Of a stretch of DNA of 64,000 bases, positions 56,601 through 64,000 are shown piece by piece; within the stretch, counting starts at the first letter, position 1; each line of letters opens with the position of its first letter. Source of the DNA: Bursaphelenchus xylophilus (taxonomy: Eukaryota > Nematoda > Chromadorea > Rhabditida > Aphelenchoididae); contig CAJFCV020000002.1 of the NCBI GenBank assembly GCA_904066235.2, positions 1,302,001 through 1,366,000 on the forward strand, written 5' to 3'. Position numbers and translations under genes: made by a program. The notes beneath the pieces were generated by a model. It was given only the letters and a program-made list of their open reading frames with translations. It was not told the origin of the DNA and searched no databases.

Positions 56601-57733
56601 TCGTTGGGATCGTCGCGAAACTTCTTTGGCTTACTTATCTTGGTCGCCTGCAATAACCATAATTAATGGAAGGATGAATTGCAAATAAGGCGATTTGTGA
56701 TGAAAATGGGACATTGGGAAATCCCTTCCTGGTTTTTTGTTGACTGTCACGCCAATGAAAGGGCATATTAATTTTTATTCTGCTTAGAAATGAATGAAAA
56801 TTATGGCTAAACAACATTCAGAATTTTTAAAAATTAACATGGAAATAGGCCTATTGTGTGTGGAAAACTTGAAGACAATTACACTTCATAACTTGTCTTG
56901 CCAAAAATCTTTATCAATTCCGGTAAAGAGGTTTTTAAAGGTAGGTTTTATCATGTATTTATGTTTACTTACAGCTATTCCTTTCGTAAAAACGCCATCC
57001 ACAAAAAAGTACTCCCAGTGTTGGTAGCGTTTATCACACATCGTGACAAGCGTTACTAATAAGTAGTTTTTGGAATAAAACGTATTTCTCACCCTATTAG
57101 CAAGCTTTTCTACCTGCAGAATAACAATTAGTATCTACTATAAAACTCCATGAACGTCAAACTTCAGTCTTTACTCCCTTGAGATCTTTGTTAGCTACAG
57201 CGATATTTACAGTAGTCCTGAGCACCAAAAAATAGCGAATTTGAAACAACAACCGGAACAATCTTGGTATTTATTTTTAGCACTGTGCAAAAAAAGCAGA
57301 TTTTTGCACGGTGCGACGCCAAAAATAGGCTAAAATCGGGCGTGCACTGTGCAATTGCTCTAATTTTTTGCACCGTGCAGAATTTTTTTGTATTACATTT
57401 TTTAGCATGTTTTTAATTTTAGTGTAGATTATGCCTTCTAAACTCCAAAACCACTCGGGTTCAGTTATCTTACCATTTGCGCGAGATCGGCATGCGCAGA
57501 TTTGCTGTTAGCCATGAAGCGGTTCACCATTTGTTCGAGGTCATCGTCATCGTCGAAGATTGTCGGATACTGCGAGGTCGATTCCTCTACAAGATAAGGA
57601 AGTAGTGTAACCCAACAATTTTTTGTAGGGAATTTTAAGGAAAGGTTTATGAAAATGAAGGCTTACCATTGGCCATGGCAAAAGGTTGGTACCCGTAAAT
57701 GTCTCTGGTAAAACTGTTGGACGTGGAGTTCAT
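32606..57733 (-). CDS. jip-1: JNK-interacting protein scaffold (JIP1/MAPK8IP family, SH3 + PTB)
   Basis: Thirteen exons: 57733-57667, 57586-57474, 56647-56429, 54665-54303, 51847-51415, 49613-48118, 45413-45161, 39186-38956, 35490-35212, 34451-33957, 33313-33096, 33026-32848 and 32678-32606. They close in phase to 1,472 residues. An SH3 domain lies at about 1246-1303 ([15 protein letters not shown]...TGLFPAAH), then a PTB/PID domain ([43 protein letters not shown]). The C-terminus HPTEDIYIE is the kinesin-light-chain-binding tail known from JIP1. A likely JNK docking site, PRRLPTLPV, sits at 1121-1129. The first thousand residues are acidic, Ser-rich and probably disordered, much longer than in vertebrate JIP1. 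The role by family is to scaffold JNK kinases and link axonal cargo to kinesin-1. TTTCCAG ends just before the first ATG. Exon 8 uses a weak GTGTTT donor. Minus-strand AATAAA is at 32486-32491. Confidence 0.88.
33422..33821. mobile_element. Composite family A MITE in intron 10 of the JIP gene
   Basis: It has the same double structure and junction (GAGATCAAAACATTGC then TACAGTGGC, 33609) as 30042-30440. It is flanked by TA at 33420-33421 and 33822-33823. Confidence 0.87.
34452..35211. other. Intron 9 of the JIP gene with dispersed repeat
   Basis: Bases about 34770-35030 resemble, inverted, the repeat at 2250-2490 (TTTGCGAATATCTTTG and CGCCGAC/GTCGGCG landmarks). The stretch at 34700-34750 shares ATATCTCAGCTG with the repeats at 23.4 and 25.7 kb. 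Nothing else is recognised. Confidence 0.5.
35857..36094. mobile_element. Family A foldback MITE in JIP intron 8
   Basis: It begins CAGTCTGCCGTGGCAAAAAA and ends GGATGAGGTCCGCCGTTG before TA. The arms GTACCATTTTGCATCC and GGATGCAAAATG pair. The left TA is offset by one base, so the left limit is approximate. Confidence 0.8.
38560..38631 (-). tRNA. tRNA-Asp (GTC)
   Basis: The minus strand folds as a full cloverleaf: acceptor TCCTCGG/CCGGGGA, anticodon stem CGCGC/GTGCG with loop CTGTCAC (anticodon GTC), and TTCGATT in the T loop, discriminator G. The A and B boxes are intact, and a T run (AAAACTTTTTGC) follows for Pol III termination. It sits in intron 8 of the JIP gene on the same strand. Confidence 0.95.
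38789..38864. mobile_element. Short MITE with TGTCGGGAAAATAATG ends
   Basis: GTCTGTCGGGAAAATAATGA and TCATTATTTTCCCGACAGCC are inverted ends around about 35 bp. It is the same family as 14463-14558, located just beside exon 8 of the JIP gene. Confidence 0.83.
39655..40242. mobile_element. GCGGGC-ended element, fullest copy
   Basis: The left end CTTGCGGGCAACCACTTTGC and right end (read inward) CTTGCGGGCGACCATTTTGC are inverted repeats over about 28 bp with few mismatches. The end motif is tandemly doubled. Fragments occur at 3250, 11225 and 25310. There is no transposase frame and I could not identify a target duplication. It lies in intron 7 of the JIP gene. Confidence 0.75.
41333..41381. 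repeat. Perfect 21-bp stem, 7-nt loop hairpin
   Basis: AAAAACATGGTGCTCGTGGTC (41333-41353) is followed by AACCCCC and its exact complement (41361-41381). It lies in intron 7 of the JIP gene. It shares no sequence with the MITE families in the window. Confidence 0.85.
41724..41940. repeat. Dispersed repeat, inverted relative of 13340-13552
   Basis: It starts GTACAGGGTCTTTCAAGAAA, then AAAGTCGGAGGCTATAGCC and GGCGGAGGCGCCGCAGAG. Further on come GAGGTCGCTACAACC and AAGTAGGGCCCTTT, in the reverse order of the 13-kb copy. Confidence 0.75.
42134..42206 (-). tRNA. tRNA-Val (AAC), copy 1
   Basis: The minus strand gives a 73-nt cloverleaf: acceptor GATCTCG/CGAGATC, D arm with AGTGGTTA, anticodon stem TCTGT/ACAGA with loop CTAACAC (anticodon AAC), T arm GGCGG-TTCGAGC-CCGCC, discriminator A. 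A T run follows. It is the first of seven copies in JIP intron 7. Confidence 0.95.
42409..42481 (-). tRNA. tRNA-Val (AAC), copy 2
   Basis: Identical 73-nt body to copy 1, with anticodon AAC, intact A and B boxes and a T run just beyond the 3' end. Confidence 0.95.
43434..43506 (-). pseudogene. tRNA-Val copy 3, probably a pseudogene
   Basis: Three changes from the consensus: D-loop AGTGGTTA reads AGTGCTTA (G19 to C), T-loop TTCGAGC reads TTTGAGC (C56 to U), and the anticodon loop begins U instead of C. G19 and C56 form an invariant tertiary pair, and both partners are changed here. The B box is damaged too. The downstream T run is only four bases. Confidence 0.85.
43720..43792 (-). tRNA. tRNA-Val (AAC), copy 4
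   Basis: Identical in body to copy 1, with all conserved stem and loop positions present. Its flanks are close to those of copies 1, 2 and 7. Confidence 0.95.
44048..44120 (-). tRNA. tRNA-Val (AAC), copy 5
   Basis: Identical in body to copy 1. The A-rich plus-strand run before it gives a strong Pol III T-run terminator. Confidence 0.95.
44617..44689 (-). tRNA. tRNA-Val (AAC), copy 6
   Basis: Identical in body to copy 1. The downstream flank resembles that of copy 1 (ATCACACTTGATCTAAT, GTATGACAAC), which supports duplication of a larger unit. Confidence 0.95.
44896..44968 (-). tRNA. tRNA-Val (AAC), copy 7
   Basis: Identical in body to copy 1. It is the last copy, about 190 bp from JIP exon 7, and lies on the same strand as the host gene. 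Confidence 0.95.
45746..46284. repeat. Tandem duplication of a ~270-bp unit
   Basis: Units 45746-46010 and 46011-46284 align throughout (TTGTAAAATA, GGCTATATAGCTTATACA, AAATGGCACCAA, CTCTAGAAATTAGCAAAATA) with moderate divergence. It lies in intron 6 of the JIP gene. The remainder of that intron to 48117 shows no supported gene. Confidence 0.88.
47586..47815. repeat. AT-rich tandem duplication of a ~110-bp unit
   Basis: Two units each run from a CGGCGGAAAA segment through TTAGAAAATTTCA, TTAATTTCCCAAAAAAATTC and AATTTTTGCTCCTAAAATT. It is located in JIP intron 6. Confidence 0.75.
49614..51414. other. Intron 5 of the JIP gene
   Basis: No gene is supported in 49.6-50.9 kb. The distal part holds the dispersed repeat listed at 50925-51330. 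Confidence 0.5.
50925..51330. repeat. Dispersed repeat, inverted partner of 60215-60630
   Basis: Landmarks shared in reverse with the 60-kb copy include GATCGGGTCCTAGGATAGC, CACCTATTTTGAGG, TATTATTG/AATTATTG, AAAGTGGACAT and the CGCCGAGCGCCCGCC block followed by CCAACGCCTTTCCAGGCCTC. Near 51225-51260 a GAGCTTTCGCC unit is repeated in tandem. Confidence 0.82.
52921..53145. mobile_element. Family A foldback MITE in JIP intron 4
   Basis: The arms CACTGGCAAAAAACGTACCA and TGGTACGTTTTTTGCTGCTG pair. The right end CCCACTG precedes TA. The outermost left bases are missing or diverged. Confidence 0.8.
53148..53508. repeat. Two tandem half-copies of family A
   Basis: Units 53148-53320 and 53323-53508 each begin AGGGAGAAAATTGGC or AGGAGAAAATTGGC. 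They then carry the AGCATGCCCGCTCTTTTTG centre and a single right arm (TTGGAGAGGGAGGCATTTTG). The left arm is absent, so they arose by tandem duplication of a half element. The second unit has an extra CTTTTTGTT repeat. Confidence 0.82.
53950..54290. repeat. Minisatellite of ATCGACCAAAAA-type units
   Basis: About 25-30 imperfect copies of a roughly 12-bp unit (ATCGACCATAAA, ATCGACCAAAAA, AGACCGACC variants) with some higher-order periodicity (AATCAATATCGACC). It ends about 12 bp from the predicted donor of JIP exon 4 at 54303. Long open frames across it are a by-product of the period being a multiple of three. Confidence 0.88.
54666..57473. other. Introns 3 and 2 of the JIP gene around exon 3
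   Basis: Exon 3 is at 56429-56647. The rest holds AT-rich dispersed repeats. About 54780-54960 carries a CGAGATATTCAGCAGTTTTT segment and 55980-56110 a related CGCAATATTCAGAGAC segment with GGGTCGGCAAGGC. No separate gene is supported. Confidence 0.5.
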
Positions 57734-59439
57734 GGACTGGAAATGACCAAGTCATTTTATGCGTCGTATCTTACCAAAGAAAATTACACGAAAAAACACG
57801 TTAATAAATTTGCAAAAAATGAAAAATTTTTAAAAAATTTTTTTTTGGTAGTAGGAAAGGTATCTTGTTGATTGCCTTTAAAGCTACAAACATGCTCTAA
57901 ATAGCCCATTTATTAATTGTTTACGATATCAGTTCGAATTTGGCAAGTGAAGCCGTGATATTCAACAATTATTTTTGCAAGACAGCAGGTAAAATTAGCA
58001 GGGTCGGCTAGGCAAAAAAAAAGGCTCTTGAGCGTTTTTCGAAACAATAAAAATGGTTGCAAAGTTAAATAATTATGTGAAAGAGGGTGTAAAATAAAAA
58101 AAATTGCTAAAAAACGTTAAAGTTATAAAGCTTTGACTCTAAAAAATCAGATTATATTTTCATACATGAGCTAGAAAATTGATTTCTAACACTGTGCCAA
58201 GTTTCATCCAAAGTAAAATACATGTGGAATATAGTACCAGAAAAAATGATACCTCATACATATTTTTTCATGAGAGAACACGGTCTTATATGACTACACA
58301 AATCTTCGCAGCGTATTTTAACATCAAGCCCTTATTTCTAAATTCCAAAAATACTCGTGACCCAAACTAAAACATTTTTGCAATTTCCTTGCAAACAGCT
58401 ACTTTACAGCTCAATTCCGCAAGTTCTTCATAACGCCGGCAGCATTCGTGTCTGGCATTTCAATTAGAGCCAAATCCCAGGGCCAGAAAAGAAACGAAAA
58501 AAAGCGAACCGAAATAGAGGACTTTATAAAGCGAGAGGCCAAAAGTAGACACAAAATGTAAAGGAGAATATTAAATTTATGGCCAAGAGAGGGCTCTTTT
58601 TTGAATACGAAAATATGCGCATATCACAGTGGAGTGTGTGAAGAACTCTTTGTGGTGTTGAAGACGAAAGGGTTTATTTGCCAGAAAGTGGGAGTGCGGG
58701 TTAGTCATGTGCGTTGGGGAAGGTAACTCGATGCCGAAACAGGAGAGATGTTTGGAATTGTTTTTTGTCGTAATTTATAAGAGCGATGAGAAGTGTGAAA
58801 AAAGAAAGTTTTGAAATGAAAAAGCTAGGCGCAAAATTCAAGACAGGGAAAATGTGGTCTTTGATTTCGTCAAGTTTTGCATATACACTTAAAGTAGGCT
58901 AAATTGCTCAAAATTATAATTTGAACATTGATGCATGCTTAGCTATTGTAGCCTTTCGTGATAAAAAAAAACCAAAAATAGGATGGGAGTACCATACAAA
59001 ACACTTTTTTGGCAATCGCTCTTCAACCCCGGAATGAGAAAACCAAATCTTTCAAAGAAAAAAAAGTGAGAAAACCGAACGCTTCATAAGAAAATCTGAA
59101 CTTTCCTCGATGCCTCAATAACGAAGCATATTCTGATTTGCCCTGTTCAGCCACGGCAAGTCAAATCAGTTTTTGTTAGCACTTCCCCGCGAACCGTTGA
59201 CCCCATTTCATTTCCGAAAAGAGCAAAGGGATCAACAGCATTGACTAACCGCCCACAAAACTGTTGGAAACAATCAGCTAATATAAAAAAAAAGGATTTT
59301 TTTCTATTATACTAATTTTACTCACAAGGGAGAACTCCAAGTGGGATATTGAGATGTTGATGTACCTTGGCACAAATTTAGAACGATTTTTTCTATGACA
59401 TACGTAAGACTCCTAGTGCGAGTTTTGCGAAAACGTCTT
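57734..59439. other. Upstream region of the JIP gene
   Basis: The acceptor TTTCCAG at about 57737-57743 on the minus strand suggests that the mature 5' end is made by trans-splicing three bases before the ATG. About 57925-58060 belongs to the GATATTCA/GGGTCGGC repeat group. No gene or named promoter motif recognised. Confidence 0.45.
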
Positions 59440-59790
59440 AAATTTTTTGGTCGAAAGTTGGTGGAAATGTAACGTTTTTTATGAATTTTGTCTTAAAAAT
59501 CGTTATGCCTGTTTCTACCGCAAACTCCAACGTTATCGCTCAGAATTCAATCCTTCCCAAGGAGCAAGCAAAGATCTGTCCAAAAAGTGCTTTTTTCTCT
59601 GATCGCTCTCCCCCTTTCACGCACTCTTTCGGTCGCAAAGATGGTTGAATATCCCGGCTACCCCTTCAAATCACAAGTTCTAATTTTCAGGAATTAATAC
59701 GTGCCTGAAGCCCAAAGAGTGTGCAAAATTTAACGAAAATCTGAGTATCGCACTTGGGGCACCTACCTTGTCAGTATCAGCATTCCAAGA
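59440..59790. repeat. Dispersed repeat related to 23300-23620
   Basis: Same order of landmarks as the 23-kb copy: CGAAAGTTGG, CGCTCTCCCCC, TGAATATCCCGGCTACCCC, TTTTCAGGAATTAATA and GCAAAATTTAACGAAAATC. Short frames across it are not conserved as protein. Confidence 0.75.
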
Positions 59791-60214
59791 ACTTGCAACC
59801 GCCTCTGCGCTGAAGAGTGAAAAGTGCTTTGAAAAACTTAAAATTTGTAAGATTTCCGAAGATCCCAATATCCGATAATCCCCCTTATTATGCGATCCGA
59901 AATCGTATGCTGCGCGCAAAATTAAGCACAGATTATTTCGGGATTTTTCGGCGGGTCTCAGCCGGAATTACCGAGGCGAATTTGGATCCGAGATTTTGAT
60001 TTGAGAGGATTTTTTGAGCAGTTAGAAAGATTTTGATTTTTTGATCCGGTTATGAGATATGCAAGCTTTTTCTGAAGGAACTAAAAACGGGATCGTCGTG
60101 TAATCGAGAGGGAAGAATACTGGGAAAACAATTCGAATTATAACGTAACTTTGAATGTCTATATAATTCTGTATAAAAATTTTGATGGATGGTAAAAAAG
60201 GCTAAAAAACGACA

Positions 60215-60630
60215 GTTTGGGTCAACACAAAATCGATCGATACAGAGCGTAGGGCAGGTGAATACACCAAGCAAGATTGTAGGAAGTGCGAGGCCTGGCA
60301 AGGCCGTTGGATGGCCGGCGGGCGCTCGGCGAAGGCTTGGCGGAGGCTTGGCGAAGACTTTGCAAAATGTCCACTTTTTCTTATTTTAGCCATTATTAAC
60401 ATTAGTTTTCTTTATCCTGAGTTACCGCAACATATAAAAAACCAAAATTTGCGGCAAAAAAACAAAGATCCGTAATTTTTACCTAGAAATTATTGATGTG
60501 AGTACATATAAAATGCCTCAAAATAGGTGATACGCTATCCTAGGACCCGATCAATCTTGCTATTTCTACTAACTAGGCCTTCTCCTAGCCATGTATACAA
60601 CGACGCACCGAGGGGATCCATAGTATAAAA
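60215..60630. repeat. Dispersed repeat, inverted partner of 50925-51330
   Basis: It contains GAGGCCTGGCAAGGCCGTTG, GGCGGGCGCTCGGCG, AAAATGTCCACTTTTT, CCTCAAAATAGGTGATA and GCTATCCTAGGACCCGATC. These are the reverse complements of the landmarks near 51 kb. On its minus strand a frame reads AFAERPPAIQR, matching [11 protein letters not shown] in the other copy. Confidence 0.82.
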
Positions 60631-63600
60631 GCTTCATTGAAGAAAAGGTATATTTTTTCTCTGTTTCCCTTAAAAAATGCTACTCTGCTACAAAAAACAT
60701 CTCAAAATCTTTGGTCTGCGCGAATAAAAAAGCCATTTACTTTATTTTTCCGCCTTCTTGCAGTGCCCAAATTACCCTATTGCGATCATAAAAAGGCTTT
60801 TCTGGGCTTCCCGAAAATTCCCAGATCTCCAGTTTGGCCGTATCACAATGAAAAAAAGAGTTACTTTTTGGATGTCCAAAACACTCGAGAGCATTTCGAA
60901 AGTCTTTTGGAGAATTTTCAGGATGTAAAAAGTTTCAAAAAAAGGATAAACTTTCAAAAAAATATGAGAAATATGAGGAAAAGAGTGAAAAATTTGTAAG
61001 GGAATGAAAAATCGACAAAATGTTTGTAAGATTATCAAGAAAGCTATGCAGAAAACGTTCATTGAACTCTCAGAATCCATGTTGAAATTTTTTCTTATCC
61101 TTTTTCACGCTCGTTCTAGACACTTCTAAAAAAACCCCTTCCAAAGTGCCAAAAAAAAACTGCATATTACCCTCAAAAATAAGTCAAAACCCCAACAGAA
61201 GCCCAAGCAATCCACACGGACCACCTTCTTCAGGTCCACTACATCCTCAGAATCCCCGCCGAAATTGGCTTTTCCTCCCATTCATGTCCAATTCTCCGCA
61301 AAAAACCTTTGGGTTTAGAATTTTTCTCCGAAAAAAAATGTTTGTGCCCTGAGGGCCGAAGAAGGGAAAAGCCGGACGGCCTCCCAGAACTTTTCCCTAA
61401 AAAAACGGAAAAGCAATGGATTTTATGGGCCTTCTGAAGCGGCGATAAAAATTGGACGTCCAATTTGGGGGCTAGCCGAAAACCCGAGCAATTTCAGGCG
61501 AAAAATAAGTAATGGCTTATTTTTCGGATAAGAAGGGTTATAATCAACAAGTTTGGCTTGTTTTTTATGACCGTAAACGCGAGATTGACGTGAATTTTTG
61601 GGTTTGAGACTGTTAAAAGGTGTGAAAGTTTTTAGTGACGAGTTAGTTACAGTATACATAGGAGAGGCTTGTTTATTTTTTGCGACGATTAGAATGTTTT
61701 AAAAATAGAGGTGCGAAGATAATATGAAATTTATCGTAAATGACGTATAGGTCATAAAAGATTGGAAATTGAGGCGGTGACTTCGATCTAGCCTATTTCC
61801 TGACCTATTTTGACATTTCGTCCACACACTATCGATTGACTAAAAGATTTAGGATATTAAAATTTTTTGGAAAAGTTTTTGGAGGACAAAAATTAGTCTT
61901 AAGAAATTGAGAAATTCATAGAACGTTACTTTCTGACGAGAAGTCAAGGTTTTCTCCCGGCTGGGCAAGAAAAAACAGCCAAAGATTTTCACCAAAACTT
62001 ATTTGTGACGAAACGCCACATTGATTAGATCTTGGTCAGCGAATAGATTCAAACTATGCTGAATTTACGTGAGCTGACAAAAAAGTAATCGTTGAACTTT
62101 TTAAAAATTGGAAATTAAAATTATTAGAGCGTCCAAAAAAGCCAAAAAAATTAACAATAAATTAAATTTCCCCCATGTGGGTGTAAATTAAGTTCATCGA
62201 CTAACTAATCCGTTCAATCAACAGTAGTAGTGTTGAAAGGTCAAAGAATAAAAAGGAAGTGCCAAGAAAACATGATCTCCATAAAAAAATTTAAGATTCT
62301 ATAGCAGAATTGCGTGATATAAGTTATAATCTAGCTAATGTAGCTTTTAGTAAAAGTCAAAAATCACAACCTGACGGCTATACAGAGTAAAAGATGACAT
62401 GGACAAATCTGAAATTTGGGAAAAGCCAAGGTAAGTTTCATTAAAAAATAGACGTGTCATCGCGCCTGCGGTTGCCTGTAGTTGGCAGCGAAGAGATTAA
62501 CTTGGAAACCTGAGAGTGCCAAAGGTCAGTACTTTCTGCTGTGAAGACTGTATCACCACCCTGATAATGACTTTTTTTAACTTTTTTAATTGCAGCTCGT
62601 AAAAATATCCCAAAAAAGATTTCTTTTTTATCTGTCCGTCCCTCCGCATTTTCCATAATCCCTCGCAAAAAGGTCATCGAATTTCCCAGCGACCGTTGCA
62701 AAGTGTGAGCTAAGATTTTGAAAAATCTTGGCTTTCTGGCATGTCTAGTGTATGCAAGATTCTTAAAAACATCCGTTGCGTTCCAATCGCCTCTCTGAAA
62801 ATGCTCTTCTCCTGATAAGCATTTCATTGATTCCATTGTTATAAAAATAAAACAGGCAAAAATTGTAAACCGCCACGTCCAAAAGCACACTAGCACTATA
62901 CTTTCCGGACCCTTTGGACAATAAATCCTTCGTCCAAAAGTTTATCCGAACCGCACATAACCATACCCGTCCCAAGTCCATTCAAGGTAATCCTAGCTAC
63001 GTAATCCTCTCGTCATCGTCATTGGGCAGGAAAAAACAAAATTAATTCTAATCTCCCACTTTCCTCCCTTTATATACACGAACAAAAATAGCGTCTTCGC
63101 GGCTAAGACGGTTATCACAATCGATCGAGGAAGGCGCCAAATGGTACACATTTTTGATCCGAGTGTTTAAACATGACTCATCGAAAACTCCATGGAAAAG
63201 ATTTAGGAACCCCTCGGGAGTTCGGTCTGATATAGCCCAGATATCGCGGGATTAAACCGGGATATGTGTTTGGGAAAGGATGCAAAAGTTTCAGCGACCC
63301 ACATCACAAACCAAACGTTGAAATGTCCGCCTACGTCAAGGGGATTATGGGGAAAACAATGGATTGTGTTGGCTGCCACTTGGTACGGGCCTTATCGATA
63401 AAATATACTCCCCGTACAATGTTTTGACCCCCCTCCTAACTCGGCCCAAAGTGTACCAATTGGGACCAAATTTGGTATGTAGTCTACTCACAGGCTAGTA
63501 ACAAAAAATAACATAGCAAGACATACCTTATGGTTGAATTCCAAAATCCAGGGGCAATTTTCAAAAATCACCTTAAAAAATCGAGGAAAAAGTTTTGACC

Positions 63601-64000
63601 CCCCTTAAAAAAAAGTTAGATATCGCCAGCGGATGCCACCCGAACCTATCGTAATCGACGTCCCATGCCTGAATACAGGTTAATAAATGGTTTTCCGTTG
63701 AACACTTCGTTGCATTTGAGGATTCAACGCGTTAAACCGTTTTTGATGTAGAGCTGCCTAAAATGGTAAAAATCATGCCCTAGCGTTTCCAAGAGCTCTA
63801 AATTGGGTTTAGATTATGTGATTTAGACCTGTATTTACCTTCTGCTTTCAATAAAAGTGCATGATGGCCTGGCGGTGTAGATTCGGCAGACACCCTCTTG
63901 TCAAGCCTTGGTGAGCCATTTGCTCTTTGACTCAAGGTCGAGATGTGTTCGTTAGGTCCTCAATGTAATTCTGACACTCCTATTTGCTCTCAGTAATGTA
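60631..64000. other. Unassigned DNA to the window end
   Basis: No gene supported. About 62590-62730 resembles the repeat group at 23.4 and 59.6 kb. From about 63055 onward the base composition is more even and frames are short. This last kilobase could hold promoter or exon parts of a gene beyond the window, but nothing identifies one. Confidence 0.4.

Noticed and set aside
62441..62981. Overlapping 151- and 72-codon minus frames with a hydrophobic start
   Set aside because: The middle overlaps a dispersed repeat shared with 23.4 and 59.6 kb, and no family motif was seen.

Overview
This is a nematode nuclear genome window of about 64 kb. I infer this from short spliced exons with TTTCAG-type acceptors, probable trans-splice acceptors a few bases before several start codons, and gene families typical of nematodes: a soluble guanylate cyclase of the gcy-31 to gcy-37 class, a DEG/ENaC channel, paired aspartyl-protease homologues and a JIP-type JNK scaffold. 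The dense foldback repeats are unlike the compact C. elegans genome, and I cannot name the genus. I saw no bacterial operon, rRNA or CRISPR structure.

Layout. Bases 1-8.8 kb are repeat-rich intergenic DNA: two hAT-like non-autonomous elements, each with a perfect 8-bp target duplication, a mariner/IS630-type foldback with a broken transposase, and the first copy of a TA-flanked foldback MITE called family A here. At 8.8-12.3 kb a secreted orphan (-) and a four-helix membrane protein (+) diverge. At 13.1-18.7 kb a DEG/ENaC channel (+) and a heme-domain guanylate cyclase (-) converge with only 85 bp between their stop codons. At 19.5-20.7 kb lies a second secreted Cys-rich orphan (-). The stretch 20.8-26.2 kb is non-coding and holds a 964-bp, nearly perfect foldback with MADE1/Hsmar1-like ends. 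At 26.2-32.4 kb are two tandem pepsin-family genes (+): the first has lost the catalytic motifs, the second keeps both. From 32.6 to 57.7 kb one 13-exon gene (-) encodes a JIP1/MAPK8IP scaffold of about 1,472 residues. Its introns hold a tRNA-Asp gene, seven tandem tRNA-Val(AAC) copies, MITEs, a minisatellite and other repeats. From 57.7 to 64 kb I found only repeats and unassigned DNA.

How the genes fit together. The channel, the guanylate cyclase and the JNK/kinesin scaffold would all suit neurons. The second aspartyl protease has a promoter cluster of GATA sites that suggests intestinal expression. I see no operon. Every gene model was built by hand from splice signals, reading phase and family motifs, so each needs transcript support. 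The reading phase closes exactly across every intron in all eight spliced models.
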